Shown: piece after piece, positions 22,273 through 29,493 of the stretch | Layout: every line of letters begins with the position of its first letter | How positions within the stretch are numbered: the first letter of the stretch is position 1 | Virus record (IMG/VR): IMGVR_UViG_3300024348_000121 | Location: 1-37,121 of that record | Origin: a virus | Strand: one strand, 5' to 3' | Length of the DNA stretch: 37,121 bases | Position numbers and translations under genes: made by a program | Notes under the pieces: model-generated | What the model saw: the letters and a program-made list of their open reading frames with translations, nothing else | Database searches by the model: none | Told to the model about the DNA's origin: nothing

Positions 22273-22274
22273 TG

Positions 22275-22280
22275 TATAAT
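22275..22280 (+). promoter_or_regulatory. Leaderless promoter (TATAAT, six bases to ATG)
   Basis: TATAAT then TGATTT then ATG at 22287. A TATACA at 22252-22257 is a possible -35 with 17-base spacing. Confidence 0.6.
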
Positions 22281-22286
22281 TGATTT

Positions 22287-22640
22287 ATGAAGACCTTGTT
22301 TATAATTGCTGCTACACTTTTTGTAATTGTTTCTGTCCAATGGTTTAGAGCAAGATATAAAGTTGGAATTTATTACATAAATCTTGTAGAAGAAGCAATA
22401 GAGCAACTTAAAAACTCAGGGCCTATGGACATCAATGATTTAAAGCCAGAGAATTATGATCACGCAATGGATCTTAGAGGAACACCAACCCACCTATGCC
22501 CATGCGGCTGTAACATTTGGAATGTAAAGGTAATGTTTGAAGATTTTGAAATAGCCACATACTTCCTAGACATGGAATGTGCAAATTGTGGTAGTAGGGC
22601 AACGGCACCTACTTTACTAGACAGAGAGACAATGGAATGA
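22287..22640 (+). CDS. Membrane-anchored zinc-ribbon protein
   Basis: A 117-residue protein with an N-terminal hydrophobic helix (LFIIAATLFVIVSVQWF), a basic flank (RARYK), a linker, and a C-terminal zinc ribbon: LCPCGCNIWNVKVMF and MECANCGSRATAP. Four or more cysteines in CPCGC/CANC make one site. The anchor-plus-ribbon layout is not a recognised enzyme; a regulatory or envelope-sensing role is possible. It overlaps the following gene (ATGA). Confidence 0.7.
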   Translation: MKTLFIIAATLFVIVSVQWFRARYKVGIYYINLVEEAIEQLKNSGPMDINDLKPENYDHAMDLRGTPTHLCPCGCNIWNVKVMFEDFEIATYFLDMECANCGSRATAPTLLDRETME

Positions 22641-22834
22641 GAAAATCAGAAAGACTTAGACAGCTTGAACTGACGGTAGTCAGAATGGAAATGACTCTTG
22701 AATTACTTAGTCTTGCAATAAACAATGTAATGGCATCACAAGAGATGGAAATTGATCATGCAGCAGAGATCGATGCCCTGGAGTCTAGGCTCGACGCTGG
22801 CAAATGGTATAAGAATACCAAAGAGACCCCTTGA
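22637..22834 (+). CDS. Small coiled-coil protein
   Basis: A 65-residue protein, almost wholly helical (LRQLELTVVRMEMTLELLSL then AAEIDALESRLDAG) with heptad-like hydrophobics and no cysteine. Likely an oligomer or partner of the membrane zinc-ribbon protein it overlaps. No family recognised. Confidence 0.65.
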   Translation: MRKSERLRQLELTVVRMEMTLELLSLAINNVMASQEMEIDHAAEIDALESRLDAGKWYKNTKETP

Positions 22835-22858
22835 CATCCTGCTAATATTTAGTAGAAT
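22831..22858 (+). promoter_or_regulatory. Promoter of the subtilisin-like gene
   Basis: TTGACA at 22831-22836, TAGAAT at 22853-22858, 16-base spacer, then six bases (TAAGGC) to ATG 22865. Consensus -35 plus leaderless start. Confidence 0.7.
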
Positions 22859-22864
22859 TAAGGC

Positions 22865-23998
22865 ATGACTAAAAAACTAATAACTGCATTACTATCACTA
22901 TCACTTGCACTACCTCTAGCAGCATATACTGCTAACGCCGCACCATTGGCACCCTCAGTTGCAATCATCGATACAGGTATTGACGATACTTTACCATCAT
23001 TCCAAGGTAAGATTGTAACTCAAGTTTGTATATTGGAATTTACTTTATGTCCAAATGGAACATCATTTGAAGAAAGCCCTCGTGCTGCTGTAGTTCCTGC
23101 AAGCATTATTAATTTAAATGGCTTTGAGCACGGAACACAAATGGCTTCCACATTGCTATTATCTAACCCAAATCTAAATATTGTGTTTATTAGAATTGTG
23201 GGCAATAATGCAACAGGAGGAAGAATTAATCCAACTGCTTCTGCCGTAGATAAAGCTTTAGAGTGGGTAAAAAACAACTCATCAAAGTATAATATTCAGG
23301 CCGTAACAATGGCACAAGGACACCACAACTTGGGTGCTCCAGGAACAGATTATTGCCCAAAGACACCAACTACAGAGCAGGCAATTAAAGATCTTATTTC
23401 AATTAATGTAGCAACATTCTTTGCTGTAGGAAACGGTAAGGACTATGCTCGCATTGATTGGCCTTCATGCATCCCTTCTTCAATTTCAGTAGGTGCTGTT
23501 GACAGGGGAAATCTTGTTGCAAGCAATAGCAATAGCGACACTTTACTAGACTTTTACGCCGCTGGATATGTTACTGTGGCATCTCCAGGTAATATAATGA
23601 AAAATATTGCAGGTTCATCTGCAGCAACACAATCTGCAGCAGGACTATGGTTGGCCTTAAGATCATCAAAGCCTTCATACACATACAATCAGGCAATGGA
23701 TGCTTTTAAAAATACAGCATCACCAGCACCTGGAAGAGCGGGAACATTTGCAAAGCTTATTAATTTAAGTGCTGCTCTATCATACATGCCAACACAGGCT
23801 GGACCAACTGCAGCAGAAACCGCAGCAGCCCAAGCAGCAGCCCAAGCAGCAGCACAGGCAGCAGCACAGGCAGCATTAAAAGTACAAGTAGATGCTGCAT
23901 TGTTAGCAGCACAGGCGGAATACGATGCATCAGTAAAGATAGCAGCAGATAAACTTGCTGCAACTAGAGCAACATGGTTGGCAAAGCTTAATGGCTGA
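22865..23998 (+). CDS. Secreted subtilisin-like serine protease with Ala-rich tail
   Basis: A 377-residue protein. Sec signal MTKKLITALLSLSLALPLAA ending TANAA (about residue 26). Subtilisin (S8) triad: Asp36 in AIIDTGID, His89 in FEHGTQMAS, Ser252 in AGSSAATQSAAG (GSS instead of the usual GTS); the oxyanion Asn is in FFAVGNGKD. The last 80 residues are an alanine-rich coil (AAAQAAAQAAAQAALKVQVD). Secreted proteases are unusual in phages; this one may mature surface proteins or cut host envelope. Its stop overlaps the next start. Confidence 0.85.
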   Translation: MTKKLITALLSLSLALPLAAYTANAAPLAPSVAIIDTGIDDTLPSFQGKIVTQVCILEFTLCPNGTSFEESPRAAVVPASIINLNGFEHGTQMASTLLLSNPNLNIVFIRIVGNNATGGRINPTASAVDKALEWVKNNSSKYNIQAVTMAQGHHNLGAPGTDYCPKTPTTEQAIKDLISINVATFFAVGNGKDYARIDWPSCIPSSISVGAVDRGNLVASNSNSDTLLDFYAAGYVTVASPGNIMKNIAGSSAATQSAAGLWLALRSSKPSYTYNQAMDAFKNTASPAPGRAGTFAKLINLSAALSYMPTQAGPTAAETAAAQAAAQAAAQAAAQAALKVQVDAALLAAQAEYDASVKIAADKLAATRATWLAKLNG

Positions 23999-24197
23999 AT
24001 TAACACTGATGGATGAAATTGTCGGGGAGGTTGCTGAAGGCCTATATAACAAGTGGGTCTCAGCAATGCCTGATGATGAAAAGAATCAGCAAGCATTTAG
24101 CGCAATGTCAAAAAATGCACATGAAACAACACTATTTGTAATCCAAGACTTTATGAATAGATTCAACGCAGCAGCGGAGGAACTTAAGGACAAATGA
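23991..24197 (+). CDS. Small hypothetical helical protein
   Basis: A 68-residue protein starting MAELTLMDEIV at an ATG that overlaps the protease stop. Mostly helical, moderately acidic, no Cys. An upstream in-frame start would lie inside the protease gene and is less likely. It precedes thioredoxin with a 4-base overlap. No family recognised. Confidence 0.65.
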   Translation: MAELTLMDEIVGEVAEGLYNKWVSAMPDDEKNQQAFSAMSKNAHETTLFVIQDFMNRFNAAAEELKDK

Positions 24198-24496
24198 TAG
24201 TCACAGATGAATCCTTTGATTCTGTTCTGCAGAATCATAATCTTGTGCTTATAGATTTTTGGGCACCATGGTGTGGCCCATGCAAGAAGGTATCTCCAAT
24301 CCTAGATGAGATATCAAATGAGGTTGGTTTATGGGTTGGAAAGTTAAATGTTGATGAGAATCCTATCAAATCAGCAGAATACTCAGTAACCTCTATCCCG
24401 ACTATGGTACTATTTAAGCATGGTACCCCTGTAAAAACTATCATGGGTGCCAAGCCCAAGCATATTATGCTGGAGGAGCTTTCAGAATGGATCTAG
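24194..24496 (+). CDS. Thioredoxin
   Basis: A 100-residue thioredoxin with the classical active site DFWAPWCGPCKKVSPIL and the cis-Pro segment VTSIPTMVLFKHG. It reduces protein disulfides using electrons from thioredoxin reductase, which is not encoded here and so would come from the host. It could reduce the peroxiredoxin encoded at 28001. It overlaps both neighbours. Confidence 0.92.
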   Translation: MIVTDESFDSVLQNHNLVLIDFWAPWCGPCKKVSPILDEISNEVGLWVGKLNVDENPIKSAEYSVTSIPTMVLFKHGTPVKTIMGAKPKHIMLEELSEWI

Positions 24497-24681
24497 AAAA
24501 TATAGATGCAGATCATTTAGAGTTTGAAATATGGCTTAAAAATGGTTATGACAGAGGTTGGGTTTCAGATGTATTTTGTAATACACATGAAGGCCCGCCA
24601 TTAACAGAAGAAGAGTCACAAGAATGGGATGATGGTGGAGATCCATGTTCATTTCATGTAAAAATAGATGCGCTAATGTAG
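24487..24681 (+). CDS. Small acidic hypothetical protein
   Basis: A 64-residue protein, strongly acidic (DLENIDADHLEFEIWL, EEESQEWDDGGD), with two Cys (VFCNTHEGPP and DPCSFHVKI). Overlaps thioredoxin by 10 bases. No family recognised. Confidence 0.65.
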   Translation: MDLENIDADHLEFEIWLKNGYDRGWVSDVFCNTHEGPPLTEEESQEWDDGGDPCSFHVKIDALM

Positions 24682-24777
24682 CGACATTTGAATAAGAAAA
24701 GCGTCTTACATAGTGTGAGAACATCACAAATTCTGTACTCGTTAAGAGTCAGACTAATAGAAGGAGAAATAAATAGA

Positions 24778-25812
24778 ATGAAATCATTCAAAAGAGTATC
24801 GCTAATCATCGCTGCAGCCCTGACTAGCACAATGCTTGTATCGCCAGCAGCTAACGCTAACGCTGGAACTGTTACCCTAACGGTGGCGGGATCTGCAGCA
24901 ACAGGTGGAACAGTAGTAACAACTCCTGTAGCACTACCAGTACCAGCAGACAACAGTATCGATGCAGCAGATGCATTAAAGATTGCTGTAACATCAGTAG
25001 ACACTGGAACAGTAGTAACAGCAGTTGCAACTAATGCAACAATTGTTACTGCGCTAGCAACATCAACAGCACCAGTTACCGCATCAAGCGGGTCTTCAAC
25101 ACTTTCAGTTTCAACAGGAACTGGAAACTCGGCAGACTTTTATGTATATACTAAAAGCACAGCAGTAGGAACAGTAGCGATTACTCGTGCTGGAACTACA
25201 ACAGTTTACTATGTACAAGGCACCGCTGGTGCTTTGAACTCAATCGCTATCACCGCACCAGCATCTGGAGCAGCGGGAACAATTGCAACTCTTAAGGTAA
25301 CAGGATACGATGTATTCGGTAACGTAAAGGGTGGAGCAACAATTAATACTTTAGTAAGTTCAAATGGTGCAGCGACATCAACAGCGCTTACAACAGACAC
25401 AGCAGTAGCAACACTTGGAACAAAGGAGCAGACTGTTACACTTCCTGCTTCAGGCTCAGTAGTTGTTACAGCATACGCAACAGTAGCAACAGCCGTAACA
25501 GGCCTAACAGCTCCAATTGGATCTGTAGTTGCAACAGTAGCAGTTCGTGATCTTGCAGGTGAACTTGCAGCAAAGACATCAGAACTTGCAGTTGCTAATG
25601 CAGCACTTGCTGCAGAAAAGGCTGGACGTGCAGCAGACAAGGTTGCATCAGACAAGGCTATTGCCGATGCAGCAACAAAGCTTGCAGCAGATGCAGCAAC
25701 AGCAAAAGCTTCAGCAGATCTTGCTAAGGCTACATATAAGGCGGAATACAATGCGCTTGCAACTAAGTGGAACAAGAAGTTCCCTAAGTTAAAGGTAGCA
25801 CTAAAGAAGTAA
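24778..25812 (+). CDS. Secreted Thr/Ala-rich repeat protein with coiled tail
   Basis: A 344-residue protein. ATG 24778 follows AAGGAGAAAT and begins with a Sec signal (MKSFKRVSLIIAAALTSTML, VSPAANANA), so the longer in-frame reading from 24688 is not the true start. The body is beta-rich (VTLTVAGSAATGG, ASSGSSTLSVSTG, Ig/Big-like segment ATLKVTGYDVFGNVK) and the end is an Ala/Lys helix finishing WNKKFPKLKVALKK. No cysteines. A surface or fibre-like role is likely. The ending is similar in style to the other two secreted proteins. Confidence 0.75.
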   Translation: MKSFKRVSLIIAAALTSTMLVSPAANANAGTVTLTVAGSAATGGTVVTTPVALPVPADNSIDAADALKIAVTSVDTGTVVTAVATNATIVTALATSTAPVTASSGSSTLSVSTGTGNSADFYVYTKSTAVGTVAITRAGTTTVYYVQGTAGALNSIAITAPASGAAGTIATLKVTGYDVFGNVKGGATINTLVSSNGAATSTALTTDTAVATLGTKEQTVTLPASGSVVVTAYATVATAVTGLTAPIGSVVATVAVRDLAGELAAKTSELAVANAALAAEKAGRAADKVASDKAIADAATKLAADAATAKASADLAKATYKAEYNALATKWNKKFPKLKVALKK

Positions 25813-25818
25813 GGTTTT

Positions 25819-25842
25819 GGGCGGGGGGTAAAACCCCCGTCC
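25819..25842 (+). terminator. Strong GC hairpin after the secreted-protein gene
   Basis: GGGCGGGGG and CCCCCGTCC pair with a short TAAAA-type loop, a stem of nine or more pairs in otherwise AT-rich DNA. It begins 6 bases after the stop of the secreted protein and lies directly before the next oxygenase. No T-run follows on either strand, so it may be a weak or Rho-assisted terminator or an mRNA 3'-end stabiliser. Confidence 0.6.
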
Positions 25843-25852
25843 AAATACTATT

Positions 25853-26461
25853 ATGTATACAACAGAAGAAATAAAATTAATATTACAAGAATGTAAAGAT
25901 CTAAATAAACCATACGTATTTAAGTCTTTGTGTAGCGTAGTGCCTAAATGGGAAAATTTTATACAGCACACAAATGACCAGTATTGGAACAACAGGATAG
26001 CAGAAGTTCCAAGTAATCCATATAGAGAAAGATTTGTTCGTGGGGTTTTATTTAAGAACCCCCTATACTTAAATGTCATTGGCCCCAAACAAGAGTGGTA
26101 CCCAGAGATAGAAGAATTTTTTAATATTTTTAATAGCGCAATACCATACAAGGGATCAGCCTTATCTGCATATATCAATTTTGCAAAAGAGCAGCCATCA
26201 GATCCACATTTTGATGAGACAGATAATTTTTATTGGCAATGTATCGGTACTACTATCTGGAAATTTTACGCATCAGAAAAAAGATCATATAGTCAATCTA
26301 ACATAAGCTCATCATCAGAGGGATACTCAGAGTTTGAGTTGCTTCCTGGAGACGTAGTTTATATTCCCAGGGGAATGATACACGACGTTGCAACAACAGG
26401 CCCTAGAGCAGCATTACAGTTTAAATATAATATCCCAGAGGTTGGGTATTCTTTCAACTAA
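25853..26461 (+). CDS. JmjC/cupin-type 2OG-Fe(II) oxygenase (paralogue B)
   Basis: A 202-residue paralogue of the 14944 protein: LSAYINFAKEQPSDPHFDET (H-x-D), FYWQCIGTTIWKF, LLPGDVVYIPRGMIHDVATT (distal His) and GPRAALQFKY. The same order and similar spacing (WQC...T.W) show a duplication. It has no visible Shine-Dalgarno; start ATG 25853 is the first in frame. Substrate unknown. Confidence 0.75.
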   Translation: MYTTEEIKLILQECKDLNKPYVFKSLCSVVPKWENFIQHTNDQYWNNRIAEVPSNPYRERFVRGVLFKNPLYLNVIGPKQEWYPEIEEFFNIFNSAIPYKGSALSAYINFAKEQPSDPHFDETDNFYWQCIGTTIWKFYASEKRSYSQSNISSSSEGYSEFELLPGDVVYIPRGMIHDVATTGPRAALQFKYNIPEVGYSFN

Positions 26462-26469
26462 AAGAATGG

Positions 26470-26475
26470 TAGAAT
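26470..26475 (+). promoter_or_regulatory. Leaderless promoter (TAGAAT, six bases to ATG)
   Basis: TAGAAT then AGATAT then ATG at 26482. Confidence 0.5.
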
Positions 26476-26481
26476 AGATAT

Positions 26482-26700
26482 ATGGAATCAAATAAAAGAA
26501 GTCTATATAAGTCAATCACTTGGCCAGCTGTCCATATTGGGTTTGTTGGTACACTAGTCTATTTTTTTGAAAAGGCTATTACTGGCGAAGCCCATTGGGA
26601 GTACGCTGGTACATTTGCAATCATATACACAGCATGCGAAATGATTGGATTTTTCTTGCACGAAAGAGCGTGGTCAAGATTTGGAAGAAAGATTAAATAA
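26482..26700 (+). CDS. DUF2061-like membrane protein
   Basis: A 72-residue protein. RSLYKSITWPAVHIG, the hydrophobic FVGTLVYFF, TGEAHWEYAGTF and FFLHERAWSRFG match DUF2061, a small two-helix membrane family with a conserved HERAW end and no known function. The stop overlaps the next start (TAATG). Confidence 0.7.
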   Translation: MESNKRSLYKSITWPAVHIGFVGTLVYFFEKAITGEAHWEYAGTFAIIYTACEMIGFFLHERAWSRFGRKIK

Positions 26701-26840
26701 TGGGAAAACATTTAGATAAGATGCAACGTGCATTAGCACAAAGACAGGCAGGATCTTATTCAAGCGGTCAAAAGAAACCAGGATCAATGAATATTAAAAA
26801 AACAGGTTATCGTGGTCAGAAGGCACAGGGTTCAAAGTAA
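26700..26840 (+). CDS. Small basic protein
   Basis: A 46-residue, Lys/Gln/Gly-rich protein (MGKHLDKMQRALAQRQ, then YRGQKAQGSK) coupled to the DUF2061 gene (TAATG). No Cys, probably disordered or nucleic-acid binding. No family recognised. Confidence 0.6.
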   Translation: MGKHLDKMQRALAQRQAGSYSSGQKKPGSMNIKKTGYRGQKAQGSK

Positions 26841-26843
26841 TTA

Positions 26844-26963
26844 ATGCCTAACTCAATTTGTGAAGTTAAAGATTGTACTGAAAGTGCAAAATATATAACA
26901 ACTACAGAGTCTAAAATGATAGAAATCTGTAAGCAGCACTGGAACGAAAAGTATAAATCATGA
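26844..26963 (+). CDS. Small CxxxxC...CxxH protein
   Basis: A 39-residue protein with ICEVKDCTES and MIEICKQHWNEK: C-x4-C then C-x2-H, a plausible zinc site. It overlaps the next start (ATGA). Confidence 0.6.
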   Translation: MPNSICEVKDCTESAKYITTTESKMIEICKQHWNEKYKS

Positions 26964-27214
26964 GCGAACTAGAGCAACAAAAAAAACTTGCCATTGAGTT
27001 AGATCTAAAACACAAAGCGGCTATTGAGGAAAACAATCCCATAGCGGGCCCCTGGAAACAGTCTACATTTATTTGCCCCGACTGCCTAACTATTGTTGAA
27101 ATTAAGACTAGGCTACCCTTTGACAATCCCTTTAGAATTGCTTGCCCCTGCAAGTATTCTGGAATGCATAGATCTACGCCGTGGGAAGAGATTCCTGACC
27201 AATTAGTCAACTAA
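26960..27214 (+). CDS. Zinc-ribbon-like protein
   Basis: An 84-residue protein with ICPDCLTIVEIKTRLP and ACPCKYSGMH (CxxC plus CPC). The N-terminus is a helix (SELEQQKKLAIELDLKHKA). The stop is contained in the TTAGTCAACTAA motif. No family recognised. Confidence 0.65.
   Translation: MSELEQQKKLAIELDLKHKAAIEENNPIAGPWKQSTFICPDCLTIVEIKTRLPFDNPFRIACPCKYSGMHRSTPWEEIPDQLVN
27203..27214 (+). repeat. TTAGTCAACTAA motif, copy 2
   Basis: Identical to the 12-mer at 6157-6168. It contains the stop codon of the zinc-ribbon gene and sits 13 bases before a TATAAT, so it could act as an operator there. Confidence 0.4.
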
Positions 27215-27227
27215 ATAACAATAATGC

Positions 27228-27263
27228 TATAATAGAGTCATAAGCAGAATACTAGTCCTGCTT
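27228..27263 (+). promoter_or_regulatory. Promoter and 5'-leader hairpin of the 27290 operon
   Basis: TATAAT at 27228-27233, then AAGCAG...CTGCTT (about 27242-27263) forming a hairpin in the leader, then TAGGAG before ATG 27290. The same order (promoter, hairpin, strong Shine-Dalgarno) is seen before the stalk and ice-binding genes. Confidence 0.55.
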
Positions 27264-27289
27264 AAATAAATAACCTATAGGAGTACAAA

Positions 27290-27439
27290 ATGTCAGACGG
27301 AAAAGACTTAAAAGGATTTAACGAAACAAAGCCAGCAGGATCATCACCATGGGCAACAGAAAATTACACAGAGGCACCAGCAGCTGCATTCCCAGCATCA
27401 GATGTATCTAACCAAGCATCAGCACAGGGCCCAAAGTAA
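27290..27439 (+). CDS. Small hypothetical protein
   Basis: A 49-residue Ala/Pro/Ser-rich protein (KGFNETKPAGSSPWATENY, then APAAAFPASDVSNQASAQGP), likely disordered. Good Shine-Dalgarno (TAGGAG). It is the first gene of the operon leading to AhpC. Function unknown. Confidence 0.65.
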   Translation: MSDGKDLKGFNETKPAGSSPWATENYTEAPAAAFPASDVSNQASAQGPK

Positions 27440-27441
27440 AA

Positions 27442-27606
27442 ATGGATCTATTTAAAAAAGAAGAAATTGTTGCTCCAACATTTGAAGCGGCAGTAATTTC
27501 AGCAGCAGCTAACGTTGCTGCATCAGTTGCTACAAAGGTAGCATGCACAAGAGACACAAGAGGCGACGCTGATTGTGCTGTAAAGAATTGTGAGAACTGC
27601 AACTAA
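27442..27606 (+). CDS. Small protein with Cys-rich C-terminus
   Basis: A 54-residue protein: acidic start, Ala-rich helix (EAAVISAAANVAASVATK), then VACTRDTRGDADCAVKNCEN with four Cys in the last 18 residues (C-x9-C-x4-C-x2-C). The Cys cluster might bind iron, zinc or thiols. It shares a TAATG with the next gene. Confidence 0.65.
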   Translation: MDLFKKEEIVAPTFEAAVISAAANVAASVATKVACTRDTRGDADCAVKNCENCN

Positions 27607-27713
27607 TGTGTTACGAATGCGGATGCGAAACAGTAGGTAGCACCAAGGGCGCTACTCCAGTCACAATTACAGATGTATCTAGAGATGGTGAGTCAGGCTT
27701 AACTAATGACTAA
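27606..27713 (+). CDS. Tiny Cys-rich protein (CxxCxC)
   Basis: A 35-residue protein beginning MCYECGCETVG, three Cys in the first seven residues. The remainder is polar. Two sister peptides are nearby (27442 and 27915, MCRECGSC). It may be a redox or metal-carrying micro-protein. Confidence 0.55.
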   Translation: MCYECGCETVGSTKGATPVTITDVSRDGESGLTND

Positions 27714-27912
27714 TAGCATTAAAAAAGAAGATGGTACAGGCATGGTGCCACCAGCTAACGCTGGTGCGCCTGCTGGTGCTGTTACAAGCGAAAGAACCCC
27801 AAAGAGATACCCTAGACAGGGTTTAAAAGTGGACATAAACAGACATGGAATAAGAAGAGAAACAAGTCTTGTTCCAAAGCCACCTAAGAAAACGGGCCGA
27901 AAGAAAATTTAG
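27706..27912 (+). CDS. Small basic Pro-rich protein
   Basis: A 68-residue protein, disordered and basic (RTPKRYPRQGLKVDINRHGI, end PKPPKKTGRKKI) with a Gly/Ala/Pro segment (MVPPANAGAPAGAV). It overlaps the previous gene by 8 bases. Probably nucleic-acid binding; no family named. Confidence 0.6.
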   Translation: MTNSIKKEDGTGMVPPANAGAPAGAVTSERTPKRYPRQGLKVDINRHGIRRETSLVPKPPKKTGRKKI

Positions 27913-27914
27913 CC

Positions 27915-28004
27915 GTGTGTAGAGAATGCGGTAGTTGTACCAAAGAGCATTATCCAACAATAGATGATGCTGTTGATAAAGTATTGGATAGCACAATAAT
28001 ATGA
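27915..28004 (+). CDS. Tiny Cys-rich protein (GTG start)
   Basis: A 29-residue protein starting MCRECGSCTKEHYP (C-x2-C-x2-C), GTG start two bases after the previous stop, and overlapping the AhpC start (ATGA). The CxxCxxC layout and operon position beside AhpC suggest a metal or redox peptide. Confidence 0.5.
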   Translation: MCRECGSCTKEHYPTIDDAVDKVLDSTII

Positions 28005-28537
28005 AAACAGTAGGAGAAAAGTTAGGCAACTTTGCCGTAACAGGCGTAAAGCCAGGAGCATTATCTTATGAAGATAGCTCATTTGAAGTAATCACACAAG
28101 ACTCATTTCCAGGTAAATGGAAGATAATTGCTTTCTATCCAAAGGACTTTACATTTGTATGTCCAACAGAGATTGTTGCGTATGATGCTTTGGTAAATGA
28201 TTTTAATGATAGAGATACTGTTTTGCTTACAGGATCTGTAGATAATGAATTTTGTAAAATTGCATGGAGAAATGCACATGATGATTTAAAGAAGACGAAC
28301 TCATGGTCATTTGCAGATACAGCACATCAGCTGGCTAACGATCTAGGCGTACACCACTCATCTGGAGTCACATATCGTGCTACATTTATTGTAGACCCAG
28401 ATAATATCATTCAGCATGTAACATGCAACAACCTAGATGTAGGTCGTAATGCAGATGAAGCTTTGCGTGTATTAGATGCATTACAGACAGGCGAGCTGTG
28501 TGCATGCAATAGACCACTCGGAGGAGAAACTCTATAA
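28001..28537 (+). CDS. ahpC: AhpC-type peroxiredoxin
   Basis: A 178-residue peroxiredoxin. Peroxidatic Cys54 is in TFVCPTE; a C-terminal Cys pair in GELCACNRPLGG provides the resolving Cys, as in actinobacterial AhpC. It reduces hydrogen peroxide and organic peroxides. It is recycled by AhpD (next gene) and/or thioredoxin (24194). The gene is coupled to a tiny Cys-rich peptide before it and to AhpD after it. Confidence 0.93.
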   Translation: MKTVGEKLGNFAVTGVKPGALSYEDSSFEVITQDSFPGKWKIIAFYPKDFTFVCPTEIVAYDALVNDFNDRDTVLLTGSVDNEFCKIAWRNAHDDLKKTNSWSFADTAHQLANDLGVHHSSGVTYRATFIVDPDNIIQHVTCNNLDVGRNADEALRVLDALQTGELCACNRPLGGETL

Positions 28538-29049
28538 TGTTATGGGTAGACCAGCTTAAGGACTCTCTTCCAGAGTATGCTAAGGACATCAAATTAAATC
28601 TTGATGCTGTTATTAATAGATCAACTATTGATCCCGAGCAGGCCACATATCTTTCAATAGCAGCAGCATTTTCAACAGGTAATGCTAAACTGCTTACTTT
28701 TATAGTTGCGAATGCAACTGACGAAGTTGAAAAAAATGCAGCCCTTACAGCTGGCGCTATCATGGCACAAAATAATGTTTGGTATCCATTTATTGAAATG
28801 GCTGATGATCCCAATCTAAAAGGTTTGCCAGCGCAATTAAGAATGAATGCAATTGCAACACATGGCGGAACAACTAAAGCTAAATTTGAAGCATATTCAT
28901 TGGCATCATCTATTGTAGGTAAATGTCACTTCTGTGTTAAAGCACACTATGAAACACTTAAAGAAGAAGGATATACAGTAGAACAGCTAAGGGATATTGG
29001 CAGAATTTCTGCAACAATAAATGCTTTATCAAAGATACTTTCTGCATAA
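28537..29049 (+). CDS. ahpD: AhpD-type alkylhydroperoxidase
   Basis: A 170-residue protein with the CxxC...H site GKCHFCVKAHYETL, preceded by a helical body (LSIAAAFSTGNAKLL) typical of AhpD. In mycobacteria AhpD passes electrons from a lipoylated partner to AhpC. It begins on the last base of the AhpC stop, the usual ahpC-ahpD order in Actinobacteria, so the phage pair was probably taken from such a host. Confidence 0.9.
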   Translation: MLWVDQLKDSLPEYAKDIKLNLDAVINRSTIDPEQATYLSIAAAFSTGNAKLLTFIVANATDEVEKNAALTAGAIMAQNNVWYPFIEMADDPNLKGLPAQLRMNAIATHGGTTKAKFEAYSLASSIVGKCHFCVKAHYETLKEEGYTVEQLRDIGRISATINALSKILSA

Positions 29050-29204
29050 TGGCTACTGAATATGGCGCTGTCGTAATATGTCAGTGCGGTAGATCTGCCT
29101 CTTATCCAGTCTGTGATGGCTCACACGGCAGGCCAGCCGATGAACCAATAGCAGAGCATGACTCTGATCCAAACCCCAGCGAGAGCGGCTCCTGGAAGAG
29201 ATGA
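29049..29204 (+). CDS. CDGSH-type iron-sulfur protein
   Basis: A 51-residue protein with the CDGSH signature ICQCGRSASYPVCDGSH (C-x-C...C-x3-H), which binds a 2Fe-2S cluster through three Cys and one His. Single-domain, with an acidic tail. Small CDGSH proteins move electrons or clusters. It overlaps AhpD and the next gene, making a redox operon. Confidence 0.8.
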   Translation: MATEYGAVVICQCGRSASYPVCDGSHGRPADEPIAEHDSDPNPSESGSWKR

Positions 29205-29350
29205 CAGTATATCTTGAAGCATATTGTGTAATATGCAAAAAGAATGTCAAGGGCAGGTTAAACGAATTAATAATACAAGAATCAGGTAAATGGTTGCACA
29301 TAGGCGAATGCCCTGAGTGTTTTTATGAAATTAAAAGGATTGTTCCATGA
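29201..29350 (+). CDS. Small two-CxxC protein
   Basis: A 49-residue protein with YCVICKKNVKG and ECPECFYEIK: a four-Cys zinc ribbon. Coupled to the CDGSH gene (ATGA) and the following one. Confidence 0.65.
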   Translation: MTVYLEAYCVICKKNVKGRLNELIIQESGKWLHIGECPECFYEIKRIVP

Positions 29351-29487
29351 AGCATTATTTAAATAGAATTAAATGTTATTTTAAAGGACACAATTTAATT
29401 GAAGCAGGACAGTGCCCCTATACTGGATCAACCTATGACTATTGTGATCGTTGCGAAATAATGATACCTAGAGATTTAGCATTCTAA
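29347..29487 (+). CDS. DUF1660-like small phage protein
   Basis: A 46-residue protein: RIKCYFKGHNLIEAGQCPYTG, then YDYCDRCEIMIPRD. The C..GH.....C...C-x2-C layout is like the DUF1660 phage family. Function unknown. Confidence 0.55.
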   Translation: MKHYLNRIKCYFKGHNLIEAGQCPYTGSTYDYCDRCEIMIPRDLAF

Positions 29488-29493
29488 ATAAGA

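Noticed and set aside
25819-25842. Classical rho-independent terminator
   Set aside because: The stem is strong, but no T-run follows on either strand, so it is listed only as a probable terminator or stabiliser, not a certain one.
25209-25844. Long minus-strand frame opposite the secreted Thr/Ala protein
   Set aside because: Same cause: repetitive ACA/GCA codons leave the antisense frame open; no motif or ribosome site.
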